Below, piece by piece: positions 1 through 8,716 of a stretch of 64,000 nt of DNA. The stretch's first letter is position 1. Every line of letters begins with the position of its first letter. Made by a program: the position numbers and the translations under genes. The stretch lies in NCBI RefSeq assembly GCF_009827435.1, contig NZ_WTYM01000059.1, positions 124,001 through 188,000 on the forward strand. The letters are read 5' to 3'. The notes under the pieces are model-generated. The model saw nothing but the letters and a program-made list of their open reading frames with translations, searched no databases and was not told the DNA's origin. The stretch comes from Croceibacterium salegens (GTDB lineage Bacteria > Pseudomonadota > Alphaproteobacteria > Sphingomonadales > Sphingomonadaceae).

Positions 1-920
1 TGATCTACGGCAGCCCGGCGCTCGAACCGGTGATACCGGCCCCTCGTTCGGTGCTGGAGACGGCCGCACAGGCGCCATCGCTCGAAAGCTACGTCGACGG
101 GATGGAGTGGATGCATCCGCTCTACGCACCGCTACGCAAGGCGATGCAGGATCCGGCTTACAGCGAGACGCAGCGGCGCCAGATCTGGATGAACATGGCG
201 CGGCTGCGCGCCATCCCGGCGATGCCGATGGGTCGCTACGTGCTGGTCGACACTGCCTCGGCACACCTGTGGATGTACGAGGGCGGCGAACCGGTCGACG
301 ACATGCGTGTGGTGGTCGGCAACGATGCCGGGCAGACGCCGATCATGGCCGGCTTCCTCAGCCAGGCGGTCGAGAACCCCTACTGGCTGGTGCCCGACGA
401 CATCGTCCAGAACGAGTTCGCCGACTATATCCTCGAATACGGTCCCGGCTGGGTCGCAGATCGCCGCTATGAGGTGCTCGATAGCTGGGAACCGGACGCA
501 GAGGTCCTCGATCCAAAGACGGTCGACTGGCAGGGCGTTCGCGACGGGACTGTCTCGGTGCACATGCGCCAGCTACCGGGCGGCTCCAATTTCATGGGCC
601 GGGTGAAGTTCGAGTTCCCCAATCCGCAGGGCATCTACCTCCACGATACCCCGGCCAAGGACCTGCTCAAGAAGACCGACCGACAGCTCAGCCACGGCTG
701 CGTCCGGCTTGAGGATGCCGCGACAATGTACCGCTGGCTGATGGGCACGCCGATCCCGGCGGCGGCAAAAAACGCGCCGCCCGAACAGGTCGTGCCGCTG
801 CCCGAGCCGGTGCCGATCTACATCACCTACCTGACGGTCCAGCCGAAGGGCGACAACCTCGTCTTCCTCGACGACCCCTACGCCCGCGACGCCCGGGTAC
901 GGATCGCTGCGGCGGATTAG
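1..920 (+). CDS. L,D-transpeptidase (YkuD domain, YcbB/LdtD-like), 5' partial
   Basis: Periplasmic peptidoglycan cross-linking enzyme forming 3-3 (or lipoprotein-anchoring) links through a catalytic cysteine. The reading frame is open to the left edge of the window, so the true start lies upstream; a GTG at 30 is only the first in-window start. The YkuD catalytic signature is visible as SHGCVRL near the codons at 690-715, preceded by the IYLHDTP segment that supplies the second conserved histidine. The PYWLVP segment upstream is typical of the longer YcbB-type family. The family assignment rests on the motifs; the N-terminal domains (peptidoglycan-binding, signal peptide) cannot be seen. It has no obvious link with the catabolic genes downstream. 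Confidence 0.88.
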   Translation, partial: IYGSPALEPVIPAPRSVLETAAQAPSLESYVDGMEWMHPLYAPLRKAMQDPAYSETQRRQIWMNMARLRAIPAMPMGRYVLVDTASAHLWMYEGGEPVDDMRVVVGNDAGQTPIMAGFLSQAVENPYWLVPDDIVQNEFADYILEYGPGWVADRRYEVLDSWEPDAEVLDPKTVDWQGVRDGTVSVHMRQLPGGSNFMGRVKFEFPNPQGIYLHDTPAKDLLKKTDRQLSHGCVRLEDAATMYRWLMGTPIPAAAKNAPPEQVVPLPEPVPIYITYLTVQPKGDNLVFLDDPYARDARVRIAAAD

Positions 921-1013
921 GCCCGCACAACTTCCAATTTGCCTCTATCAAACGCGATGTTACCATCGCGCCAAGGCCGGACGGCAGGAGTCGCTGGCGG
1001 GGAGAGTGCAATT

Positions 1014-1505
1014 ATGGCCTACAAGACCAAGACCGGCTCGCTCGAGTCCTACGAAAAGGGCGTGATCGAGCTGAACGACGATCTCAGGAAATACGCCTTC
1101 TCGAACATCTACGAGGTGGCCGGAAAGAGCGCGCCGTTCGAGCGTGTGGCGGTGGTGCAGAACCTCGAATACGTCGCCGAGGCGGTGCGCGTCGAGGGTG
1201 ACGGACCGTGGTACGCCGCGCCTCACGACGAGTTCGCCATCGTCATGGACGGCGAGGTGACCTTCCGCTTCATCAAGCTGGCCGACGACCAGGTGCCGGG
1301 CCATGAGGGCGGCGCGGTGCAGCTCGGAGGCGAGCCCAACGGTCCGCGCATGGGCAAGGTCGTCGCGCGCAAGGGCCACCAGGTCCTGCTGCCGCACGGC
1401 GCGGCCTACCAGCTCAGCGCCGCCAGCCCCGCGGTCGCGCTGGTCCAGACGGTCGACGGGCCGGTGACGGTCAAGCGCTGGACCGAAATCTGCGAAACGA
1501 ACTGA
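1014..1505 (+). CDS. hapC: Hydroquinone 1,2-dioxygenase, small subunit (HapC/PnpC/HqdA type)
   Basis: A 163-residue cupin-like protein matching the small subunit of two-component, Fe(II)-dependent hydroquinone dioxygenases, which cleave hydroquinone to 4-hydroxymuconic semialdehyde. Evidence is its length, its sequence character (AYKTKTGSLES start, PWYAAPHDEFAIVMDGEV core) and its place directly before the large subunit. I chose ATG 1014 because a GGGGAGAG ribosome binding site precedes it; an upstream TTG at 939 lacks one. The stop is followed at once by the AAGGAGAGG that serves the large subunit, 13 bases before its start. In this family the small subunit is structural and the iron sits in the large one. 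Confidence 0.85.
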   Translation: MAYKTKTGSLESYEKGVIELNDDLRKYAFSNIYEVAGKSAPFERVAVVQNLEYVAEAVRVEGDGPWYAAPHDEFAIVMDGEVTFRFIKLADDQVPGHEGGAVQLGGEPNGPRMGKVVARKGHQVLLPHGAAYQLSAASPAVALVQTVDGPVTVKRWTEICETN

Positions 1506-1518
1506 AGGAGAGGCACCG

Positions 1519-2508
1519 ATGGACGCACCCGCACAGAAAATCGTCGCCACCGGCACCGACGAGTCGACCGGCTACGACAGCTTCCGCCTCGGCGGCTTCA
1601 CCTTCGCCCGCGACGAATATTTCGCCCACATCGGCTGGCCCAAGGGCAGCCACATCATCGAGATCGACCGCTTCCTGCGCGCCATGGTGCGCGATATCGG
1701 CTGGGGCTTCTTCTACGGCTGGATCTTCTTCGACGACATCTTCGGGACCACCAACCACTACGGCACGGTCGACATTTTCGCCGGCTCGTACGACGCTGGC
1801 TACAAGGCGCAGGGTATCGACCACCTCGAAACCTTCCCGGCCGAGGTTGTCGCCGAAGCCTTCACCACCATCAGCAAGAACTGGATCTCCGAAGGCTACG
1901 ACCCGCTCAACGCCCCGCTCGAAACCGGCACTCCGATCGGGCCCAAGGGCAAGGAGAAGGAAGGCGAACTGCTGCGCAGCTTCATCGCCGCCGACCGCAT
2001 GCTCGGCCTGCCGGGCGACAAGGTCGTGCGCACCGAGGCCGACGGCTTCTCGATCAATCGCGCCTTCGCCGACATGGACTTCGACCAGCCCGAGATCGAG
2101 TGCGAGCCGGGCTTCGAGGGCCAGCTCCACGCGATCAACCTGTTCGACCACATCGCCCGCTCCGACATCACCTGGAACCCGTCGATCAGCGCCGTCACCC
2201 GCGGCAACATCTGCTGCGTAACCAGCGAGGAGCACATGCTCCCGGTGATCCACGGCAACGACCGCAACGAGTGGTTCATCCAGCTGACCGACGAGATCCA
2301 CTGGAACATCGCCGACAAGAACACCGGTGCACCGCGCGGGCGGGTGGTGATGAAGGCGGGCGACGTCTGCGCCATGCCGGCCGACATCCGCCACCAGGGC
2401 TTCGCCCCCAAGCGCTCGATGCTCATGGTCCTGGAGAACGGCACGCCGGGGCTGGAGAAGCGCTACGCCTCGGGCGAGCTCAAGCCCTATCCGGTCGATT
2501 TCGGATAA
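1519..2508 (+). CDS. hapD: Hydroquinone 1,2-dioxygenase, large catalytic subunit (HapD/PnpD/HqdB type)
   Basis: 329 residues; the catalytic subunit for ring opening of hydroquinone. The iron ligands described for PnpD (His256, Asn258, Glu262, His303) have counterparts here at exactly the same spacing: His245, Asn247 and Glu251 in the HGNDRNE motif, and His292 in IRHQGF. This spacing match is the strongest evidence for function. The start ATG follows AAGGAGAGG. It belongs to a plus-strand operon with the small subunit (13-base gap), a secreted protein and an aldehyde dehydrogenase suited to the next step. I see no maleylacetate reductase (HapF-like) in the window, so the pathway must be completed elsewhere. 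Confidence 0.88.
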   Translation: MDAPAQKIVATGTDESTGYDSFRLGGFTFARDEYFAHIGWPKGSHIIEIDRFLRAMVRDIGWGFFYGWIFFDDIFGTTNHYGTVDIFAGSYDAGYKAQGIDHLETFPAEVVAEAFTTISKNWISEGYDPLNAPLETGTPIGPKGKEKEGELLRSFIAADRMLGLPGDKVVRTEADGFSINRAFADMDFDQPEIECEPGFEGQLHAINLFDHIARSDITWNPSISAVTRGNICCVTSEEHMLPVIHGNDRNEWFIQLTDEIHWNIADKNTGAPRGRVVMKAGDVCAMPADIRHQGFAPKRSMLMVLENGTPGLEKRYASGELKPYPVDFG

Positions 2509-2528
2509 GCGGCTTGTTGCCACTCCGC

Positions 2529-3413
2529 ATGGTTCGCTGGATCGCGACTCTGGCCGCGCTGCTGGTCGCGCCGGCGGCTTGGGCTGAAGACGCCGACTAC
2601 TATCGCGGCGGTTGGCGCGCGGCGGATGGACCGCCGCAGGTGTTCGAGTTCGTCATCGTCGGCGCGCAGGTCCACGGCGTATACTGCACCTACTGCTCGG
2701 ACGGGACGACACTGGCGCGGATCGAGGGGTCCTTTGTCGAGGACGATGGGATCGCCTTCACCGTCCGGCACCTCGACCTCGCAGGCAATCTCGTCTCGCA
2801 GGACCGGCTGACGGGCAAGCTTGAGGGCAGGAAGCTCCGGGTGACTGGGACGCGCGGTGCCGATGGCGCGACGATCGACTTAGTCACCATCAAGGACCCG
2901 CGTGGTCCTGCCCCGGCAACCATCCCGCAGATCATCCTGCCCCCCGGCTCGCCGCCGGTGAAGGTGCTTGAGCGGAGGGGCGGAGCCGCGCCTCCACCGC
3001 CCGCACCCTACGTCCAGGCGGCTCCGTGGAAGCAGCAACTCTCGCCGAAGGACCTGCTCGGGGTCTGGCTCGGCTTCGGGTACGGCGAACCCAAGCAGTA
3101 CTTCTTCATCCGCAACGACGGCGACGAGCTGTTCGGCATGGCATGCGGCCCGTGCGACAATCCCTACACCATGGGTGTGCTCGACAACTTTGCATTCGAC
3201 GGCGACATCGTGCGCTTCGACATCCAGCACCAGGACTGGGGCGAGGGCAGCAAGGTACCTTTCGTTCGCAACCTCGCCGCGCACATCGGCATGAACGAGC
3301 TACGGATGGACGCCCGCCGCGACGATGCACCCGACCGGCCCGGAATCGTCGCCTCGCTGGTCGGGCCCCTTGCGCTCGAGGCCACGGCAGGGAATGTGAA
3401 CGCCGCCGACTGA
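2529..3413 (+). CDS. Secreted protein of unknown function with two CxxC-bearing repeats
   Basis: A 294-residue protein with a clear Sec signal peptide (MVRWIATLAALLVAPAAWA). The mature part appears to hold two copies of a similar unit: the first, around residues 25-80, contains YCTYC; the second, around 180-235, contains ACGPC. Each follows a GxW...F-F-I segment that looks like the first strands of a small beta-barrel. A proline-rich linker (about 150-175) separates them. I do not recognise the family. It lies between the dioxygenase and the aldehyde dehydrogenase genes, 20 bases after hapD, so it is probably co-transcribed. No strong ribosome binding site is visible before ATG 2529. The CxxC pairs could bind metal or form disulfides; that is inference. 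Confidence 0.75.
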   Translation: MVRWIATLAALLVAPAAWAEDADYYRGGWRAADGPPQVFEFVIVGAQVHGVYCTYCSDGTTLARIEGSFVEDDGIAFTVRHLDLAGNLVSQDRLTGKLEGRKLRVTGTRGADGATIDLVTIKDPRGPAPATIPQIILPPGSPPVKVLERRGGAAPPPPAPYVQAAPWKQQLSPKDLLGVWLGFGYGEPKQYFFIRNDGDELFGMACGPCDNPYTMGVLDNFAFDGDIVRFDIQHQDWGEGSKVPFVRNLAAHIGMNELRMDARRDDAPDRPGIVASLVGPLALEATAGNVNAAD

Positions 3414-3453
3414 CCGCCGGCTCACTTCGAATCCAGGAAAGTACCTTGCACCA

Positions 3454-4875
3454 ATGACCGACGACATGCGCTTCTACATCGATGGCCAGTGGGTCGACCG
3501 CCCAAACGCGGCGAAGATCCCCGTGACCAACCCATGGACCGAAGAGACCATCGGCCATGTCGCCGCGGGAACGGCGGAAGACGTCGATCTCGCGGTCGCC
3601 GCGGCGCAGCGCGCATTCGAGACCTTCTCGCAGTGGTCGGTCGCCGACCGGCTGGCGCTGCTCGAACGGGTGCGCGACCTGATCGAGGAACGTAGCGAGG
3701 CGTTTGCCCAGGCGATCACCGCGGAGATGGGCGCGGCGATCACCTTCTCGCGTGGCGGACAGGTCGTGTTCGGCGTGGCCCACATCAACGCAGCGATCGA
3801 AGTGCTCAGGGACTTCGAGTTCACCGAAACGGTCGATGGCATCCATATCGAGCGCGAACCCATCGGGGTGGTCGCGGCGATCACCCCGTGGAACTGGCCG
3901 CTTTACCAGATCACTGCCAAGCTCGTCCCGGCCTTCGCCGCGGGCTGCACCGTGGTGCTCAAGCCAAGCGAGATGTCGCCGTTCTCTGCGCTGCTGTTCG
4001 CACAGGTCATGCACGATGCAGGCGCTCCTCCCGGCGTGTTCAACCTCGTCAACGGCACCGGCGAAGTAGTCGGCAACGCCATGTCGGGCCACCCGGGCGT
4101 CGACATGGTCAGCTTCACCGGATCGACCCGTGCGGGCGTCCTGGTGGCGCAGAACGCCGCGCCGACGATCAAGCGCGTGGTGCAGGAACTGGGCGGCAAA
4201 TCGCCCAACGTCTTCCTGCCCGATGCCGATTTCGCCGGGGCGGTGCCCAAGGGCGTGCTCGGGGCGATGCGCAACGTCGGCCAGTCGTGCGCCGCGCCGA
4301 CCCGCATGGTCGTGCCGCGCTCCCGGCTTTCCGAAGTCGAGGCACTGGCGAAGGAAGCGGCGGAGGGCATTGTGGTCGGCGATCCGAACGACGAGGGCTG
4401 CTTCATCGGCCCGCTCGCCAACCGGCCGCAGTTCGAGAAGGTCCAGGCGCTGATCCAGGCCGGCATAGACGAAGGCGCTAAGCTGATCGCCGGCGGCACC
4501 GGCCTGCCCGCAGGCCTCAACCACGGTTTCTTCGCGCGGCCCACAGTGTTCTCCGAAGTCACGCCCGAGATGCGCATCGCGCAGGAGGAGATCTTCGGTC
4601 CGGTGCTGGTCATCCAGCCCTACGAGGACGAGGAAGACGCGATCCGCATCGCCAACACCACGCTCTACGGGCTCTCGAGCCACGTCCAGTCCGCCGACCA
4701 CGAAGCCGCTCGCCGTGTCGCCAGACGAATCCGCGCAGGGCAGGTGCACATCAACTTCCCGGCGTGGTCCGCCTTCGCCCCGTTCGGCGGCTATCGCCAA
4801 TCGGGCAACGGCCGCGAATACGGCCGCTTCGCGATCGAGGAGTTCCTCGAGGTAAAAGCGATCCTCGGTTACTGA
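3454..4875 (+). CDS. Aldehyde dehydrogenase, candidate 4-hydroxymuconic semialdehyde dehydrogenase
   Basis: 473 residues, the usual ALDH length. Catalytic residues are visible: Asn147 in TPWNWP, Glu245 in QELGGKSPN and nucleophile Cys279 in NVGQSCAAP. It oxidises an aldehyde to the acid with NAD(P)+. Position in the hydroquinone dioxygenase operon suggests it converts 4-hydroxymuconic semialdehyde to maleylacetate, the role of HapE/PnpE; this is inferred from context, not from substrate-specific residues. The gene ends by overlapping the 3' end of the convergent membrane sulfatase-fold gene by 7 bases. Confidence 0.85.
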   Translation: MTDDMRFYIDGQWVDRPNAAKIPVTNPWTEETIGHVAAGTAEDVDLAVAAAQRAFETFSQWSVADRLALLERVRDLIEERSEAFAQAITAEMGAAITFSRGGQVVFGVAHINAAIEVLRDFEFTETVDGIHIEREPIGVVAAITPWNWPLYQITAKLVPAFAAGCTVVLKPSEMSPFSALLFAQVMHDAGAPPGVFNLVNGTGEVVGNAMSGHPGVDMVSFTGSTRAGVLVAQNAAPTIKRVVQELGGKSPNVFLPDADFAGAVPKGVLGAMRNVGQSCAAPTRMVVPRSRLSEVEALAKEAAEGIVVGDPNDEGCFIGPLANRPQFEKVQALIQAGIDEGAKLIAGGTGLPAGLNHGFFARPTVFSEVTPEMRIAQEEIFGPVLVIQPYEDEEDAIRIANTTLYGLSSHVQSADHEAARRVARRIRAGQVHINFPAWSAFAPFGGYRQSGNGREYGRFAIEEFLEVKAILGY

Positions 4876-6443
4876 GGCGGGGTAGTGCTCACCTCGACAT
4901 CGACGCGGTCGCCCTTGCTGACCGGGACCACAGTGCGCCCGAACCGGACGTAGGCGGCGGGCGGGCCTGAGAGGTCGATGTCGTAGGCCGTCTGCACGGT
5001 CTCTGGATCGTAGCCCATCCATTCGAGCGTCGTCGGCAGGATCTGGCTTGCCGAATGACGCGCGGTGACCGGCACGGCATAGTTCGACGCCAGACCCTGC
5101 GGCAAGAAGGCGAGCAGCGGGATGTCGTATTCCGCCGGAACCCGCTCGCGGCTGCAGTGCGGCAGCTTGCCGGGGATGAGGTTCTGCCCGTGGTCGGAGG
5201 TGTAGATCACCGCAGCCTTCTCGCGATCCACGCCGTCGAACAGCGCCGTGAAGAACCCGCGCTTCGAATAGGTCAGCGCGGCGCGGTACTGTTCGATTCC
5301 GGGCGCGTCGTCGGGCAGAGTGTCGAGCGGATAGTGATCGCGGTACTGGAAATGCACCCCGCGCAACACGACGTAGGTGAAGGTTCGCTCTGGCCCCTTG
5401 AGCTGGGCGTTGAGGTGCGCGGCGATGGTGCGGTCTGTGTCGATCCCGTCGGCCATCGAGACGACCTCGTCGATCAGCGCGCGTTCCGGGGCGAGCAAAA
5501 CGTTCTGCGGAACGCCGGTCGTCTGTCCGTCGACAAGCATGGTCCGATAGCCGGCCTTGCGGGCATAGCCCCAGATTGAGGGGGTAGTGCGCAGGTACAT
5601 ACCCGGGGCGGCATGACGCACGTCGACGCCCGAGCGCAGCGCGACGTTGGATGGGGCACTGCAGTTGCCGAGGCTCACTGCGGCGCCGAAGTCGACCGGC
5701 TCGAACTTCTGCGCTTCCGGCAACACGATCTGCGTGAACGGCGTGTAGGCGACGCTCTCGTCGATGAGCCAGACGATGTGGTCGGGCGTGCCCGCCGTGA
5801 CGGGCGCCAGCTCGACCGCGGCGCGGGGTGGCGGCGGATCGGCGGCGAGCACCGAATATCCGAAAGTGTAGAAGTTGCGCTCGGCAGCAAACGCTGTCGG
5901 CCAGCCGCTCAGCAGCGCGAGATTGGGCAGGGCGAGCAAGACGAGTCCCACGACGGTCGTTGCGGCGCTGATTGGACTGCCGAGTGCACGCCGCAGCAAT
6001 ACTCTCGCCCAGACGAGCAAGCCCGTCGCAATCAGCGCCTGCGCCACTGCCAAGGCGAGCGGCCCGGTTAATTCACCCGCCGCCTCTCCGGCCTGGCGCG
6101 CTTCCTCGCCGATCCACGCCAGTGTGCCGGTGCTGAGCGCGTCGCCGACGGTCTGCCCGTAGCCGAGGTTGACGAGGATCGAGGCGAAGGCGAGGCCGAG
6201 CGCGACCCCCGCCCAGCGTCGGGGAAGCAGCCAAAGCGCACCGAGCAGGGCCAGCGCTTGTCCGGCCAGCAGCAGGAAATTGCGGATTGCCGTTTCCGAA
6301 TCGTTGGCCGCCCAGCGGTAGAGCACGCCGTTGACGAGCTGGAAGCGGTTCGCCAACGCGTAGGCGAGCGTGAACAGGGCGACACCCGCAAGGGCGCGCC
6401 ACCACGAGCGCCCGGGGCGCGACGAGGCGGACGATGGCTTCAT
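4869..6443 (-). CDS. Membrane-anchored sulfatase-fold hydrolase (phosphoethanolamine transferase/alkaline phosphatase superfamily)
   Basis: 524 residues. The first about 170 residues contain four or five hydrophobic segments (around 18-33, 52-75, 80-95, 125-145 and 155-175), followed by a periplasmic catalytic domain. Metal and nucleophile signatures of the superfamily are visible: IVWLIDESV with the acidic pair, a Ser/Thr-rich nucleophile region near GNCSAPSN, and YTSDHGQNL near the C-terminus. The architecture fits EptA-like lipid A or glycan phosphoethanolamine transferases, but a sulfatase cannot be excluded. It converges with and overlaps the ALDH gene by 7 bases. Only AAGG directly abutting the ATG could act as ribosome binding site, so the start is less certain. 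Confidence 0.78.
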   Translation of the reverse strand: MKPSSASSRPGRSWWRALAGVALFTLAYALANRFQLVNGVLYRWAANDSETAIRNFLLLAGQALALLGALWLLPRRWAGVALGLAFASILVNLGYGQTVGDALSTGTLAWIGEEARQAGEAAGELTGPLALAVAQALIATGLLVWARVLLRRALGSPISAATTVVGLVLLALPNLALLSGWPTAFAAERNFYTFGYSVLAADPPPPRAAVELAPVTAGTPDHIVWLIDESVAYTPFTQIVLPEAQKFEPVDFGAAVSLGNCSAPSNVALRSGVDVRHAAPGMYLRTTPSIWGYARKAGYRTMLVDGQTTGVPQNVLLAPERALIDEVVSMADGIDTDRTIAAHLNAQLKGPERTFTYVVLRGVHFQYRDHYPLDTLPDDAPGIEQYRAALTYSKRGFFTALFDGVDREKAAVIYTSDHGQNLIPGKLPHCSRERVPAEYDIPLLAFLPQGLASNYAVPVTARHSASQILPTTLEWMGYDPETVQTAYDIDLSGPPAAYVRFGRTVVPVSKGDRVDVEVSTTPPQ

Positions 6444-6531
6444 CCTTTACGGTGCCCGCATAGCTCAGGGGCGTTGAAGAAGGTTTTACGCCCGCTTGCA
6501 GGGTTAACCCCGCCCCTCTAATCGCGCTCAC

Positions 6532-7542
6532 ATGAGCGACTTTCCAAAGACGCTGCGGCTAATGTCCCGCGGCTGCGATTTCCTCGGCACCGAATACGCG
6601 ATCCTGTGCGGCGCGATGAGCTGGGTTTCCGAACGCAACCTCGTCTCGGCGATCAGCAACGCCGGGGGCTTCGGCGTGATCGCTTGCGGGGCGATGACGC
6701 CCGAGCTGCTCGACACCGAAATCGCCGCGACGCGGGCGATGACCGACAAGCCGTTCGGGGTAAACCTCATCACCATGCACCCGCAGCTGATGGAGCTGAT
6801 CGAGGTGTGCGGAAAGCATGGCGTCGGTCACGTCGTGCTCGCCGGCGGCATCCCGCCCAAGGGTAGCGTCGAAGCGATCAAGGGACACGGCGCCAAAGTC
6901 ATCGTCTTCGCTCCGACGCTGGCGCTGGCCAAGAAGCTGCTGCGCAGCGGCGGCGACGCGCTGGTGATCGAGGGGATGGAGGCCGGCGGCCACATCGGTC
7001 CGGTGGCGACCAGCGTGCTTGCGCAGGAATTCCTTCCCGCGCTCAAGGACGAACATCTCGTCTTCGTCGCCGGCGGGATCGGCCGCGGCGAGGCGATCGC
7101 CGGGTATCTCGAAATGGGTGCGGTCGGCGTGCAGCTCGGCACCCGTTTCGCTTGCGCCACTGAGAGCATCGCCCATCCCGACTTCAAGAAGGCCTTCTTC
7201 CGCGCCGGTGCGCGCGATGCCGTCGCCAGCGTCCAGCTCGACCCGCGCCTTCCGGTCATCCCGGTGCGCGCCCTCAAGAACAAGGGCACCGAGGAGTTCA
7301 CAGCCAAGCAGCGCGAGGTCGGCCTCCTGCTCGACCAGGGCAGCGTCGACATGGCCGAGGCGCAGCTGCGCATCGAGCATTTCTGGGCCGGTGCGCTGCG
7401 CCGCGCAGTGATCGATGGCGATGTGGAGAACGGCAGCCTGATGGCCGGGCAGTCGGTGGGCATGGTCAAGGAAGAGGAACCGGTGGCGCAGATCATCGCC
7501 CAGCTTCTGGCCGAGAGCGAGGAGGCGTTGTCGCGCCGCTGA
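6532..7542 (+). CDS. Nitronate monooxygenase-like FMN protein (NPD/FabK family)
   Basis: 336 residues of a TIM-barrel flavoprotein. Family features are AGGFGVIACG near the N-terminus, the glycine-rich VIEGMEAGGHIG phosphate/FMN-binding segment and FVAGGIGRG followed by GVQLGTRFA. Members oxidise alkyl nitronates, reduce enoyl-ACP (FabK), or act as uncharacterised 2-nitropropane dioxygenase-like enzymes; the sequence alone does not decide among these. The next gene, an epimerase-type SDR, begins 5 bases after its stop, so the two are probably co-transcribed. Confidence 0.82.
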   Translation: MSDFPKTLRLMSRGCDFLGTEYAILCGAMSWVSERNLVSAISNAGGFGVIACGAMTPELLDTEIAATRAMTDKPFGVNLITMHPQLMELIEVCGKHGVGHVVLAGGIPPKGSVEAIKGHGAKVIVFAPTLALAKKLLRSGGDALVIEGMEAGGHIGPVATSVLAQEFLPALKDEHLVFVAGGIGRGEAIAGYLEMGAVGVQLGTRFACATESIAHPDFKKAFFRAGARDAVASVQLDPRLPVIPVRALKNKGTEEFTAKQREVGLLLDQGSVDMAEAQLRIEHFWAGALRRAVIDGDVENGSLMAGQSVGMVKEEEPVAQIIAQLLAESEEALSRR

Positions 7543-7546
7543 TGTC

Positions 7547-8557
7547 ATGACCGTCCTTGTTACCGGCAGCGCAGGGCATCTGGGGGAAGCCCTGATGCGC
7601 CTGCTGCGCGGGCAGGGAAGGGAAGCGCGCGGGATCGATATCAAGGCGTCGGCTTTCACCGATCTGGTCGGCTCGATCGCCGATCGCGACATGGTCGGGC
7701 AGGCTATGGAGGGCGTCGACGCGGTCCTGCACACCGCTACCCTGCATAAGCCGCACGTCGTCACGCACACGCCGCAGCAGTTCATCGAGACCAATGTGCT
7801 TGGCACGCAGTTGCTGCTCGACGCCGCGGCGGCGCGCGGAGTGCGTGCGTTCATCCAGACCAGCACCACCAGCGCCTTCGGCGATGCCCTGACCCCGCTG
7901 CAGGGCGAGCCGGCATCGTGGATAACCGAAGATGTCCGCCCGCAGCCCAAGAACATCTACGGCGCGACCAAGCTCGCAGCCGAGCACCTGTGCCAGGTCG
8001 TGGCGCGCAATTTCGGCCTACCGGTGGTTGTCCTCCGTACCTCGCGGTTCTTTCCGGAGGACGACGACAACCGCGTGCGCCGGGCGGAGTATTCGACCGA
8101 GAACCTGCAGGCGATCGAGCTGCTCGGCCGCCGCGCTGACATCGAGGACATGGCGACCGCGCATCTCGCCGCGATCGAACGAGCGAGTGAAATCGGTTTC
8201 GGCACCTACATCGTCTCGGCCACATCGCCGTTCGTGGAAGGCGACCTTCCCTGGCTGACGAGCGATGCCCCGGCAGTCATCGCCCGGCACCATCCCGAGG
8301 CTGCGGAGCTGTTCGCAGCGGCGGGCTGGCGCCTCCCGCAGACGATCGACCGGGTCTACGTAAACCGCGCGGCGCAACAGGCGCTCGGCTGGGAGCCAGT
8401 CCGCGATTTCCGTTTCGTGCTCGATTGCGTTTCCCGCGGCGAAGACTTCCGCAGCGAGCTGGCGCAGACGGTCGGCGCCAAGGGCTATCACGACGAGGTG
8501 TTCGAGGACGGTCCCTATCCGGTAACCGATGTTCCTGCCGGGTTGTCGCGGGCCTGA
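7547..8557 (+). CDS. NAD-dependent epimerase/dehydratase (extended SDR)
   Basis: 336 residues with an N-terminal Rossmann motif TGSAGHLG (residues 6-13) and the catalytic pair Tyr138/Lys142 in NIYGATK. Extended SDRs of this kind act on nucleotide sugars or related carbonyl/hydroxyl substrates; the substrate is not evident. It starts 5 bases after the nitronate monooxygenase-like gene, which may deliver its ribosomes. About 160 bases of non-coding DNA follow before the lipoprotein gene. Confidence 0.82.
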   Translation: MTVLVTGSAGHLGEALMRLLRGQGREARGIDIKASAFTDLVGSIADRDMVGQAMEGVDAVLHTATLHKPHVVTHTPQQFIETNVLGTQLLLDAAAARGVRAFIQTSTTSAFGDALTPLQGEPASWITEDVRPQPKNIYGATKLAAEHLCQVVARNFGLPVVVLRTSRFFPEDDDNRVRRAEYSTENLQAIELLGRRADIEDMATAHLAAIERASEIGFGTYIVSATSPFVEGDLPWLTSDAPAVIARHHPEAAELFAAAGWRLPQTIDRVYVNRAAQQALGWEPVRDFRFVLDCVSRGEDFRSELAQTVGAKGYHDEVFEDGPYPVTDVPAGLSRA

Positions 8558-8716
8558 CGATGGACACCTGAGCCGGCTCGGCGCTGCGCCAGGGGTTTCG
8601 GCCTATGTCGGCCGATGAATCCGTCTCCAGACTATTAGCGGAAGTGCATTTAGTCTCCGTTCATCGAATCGCTCGCAATTATGAACGCTGTGACCCACTT
8701 CGAAAGTTCACCAAGA

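Noticed and set aside
1471-2523. A 350-codon minus-strand open frame over hapD
   Set aside because: Antisense shadow of a gene whose iron ligands are clear; composition is dominated by Val, Asp, Ala and Gly, with no motif.
3106-5022. A 638-codon open frame on the minus strand across the ALDH gene
   Set aside because: It is antisense to a well-supported ALDH gene, is extremely rich in Arg, Asp and His, and has no recognisable domain; long shadow frames are expected in GC-rich DNA.
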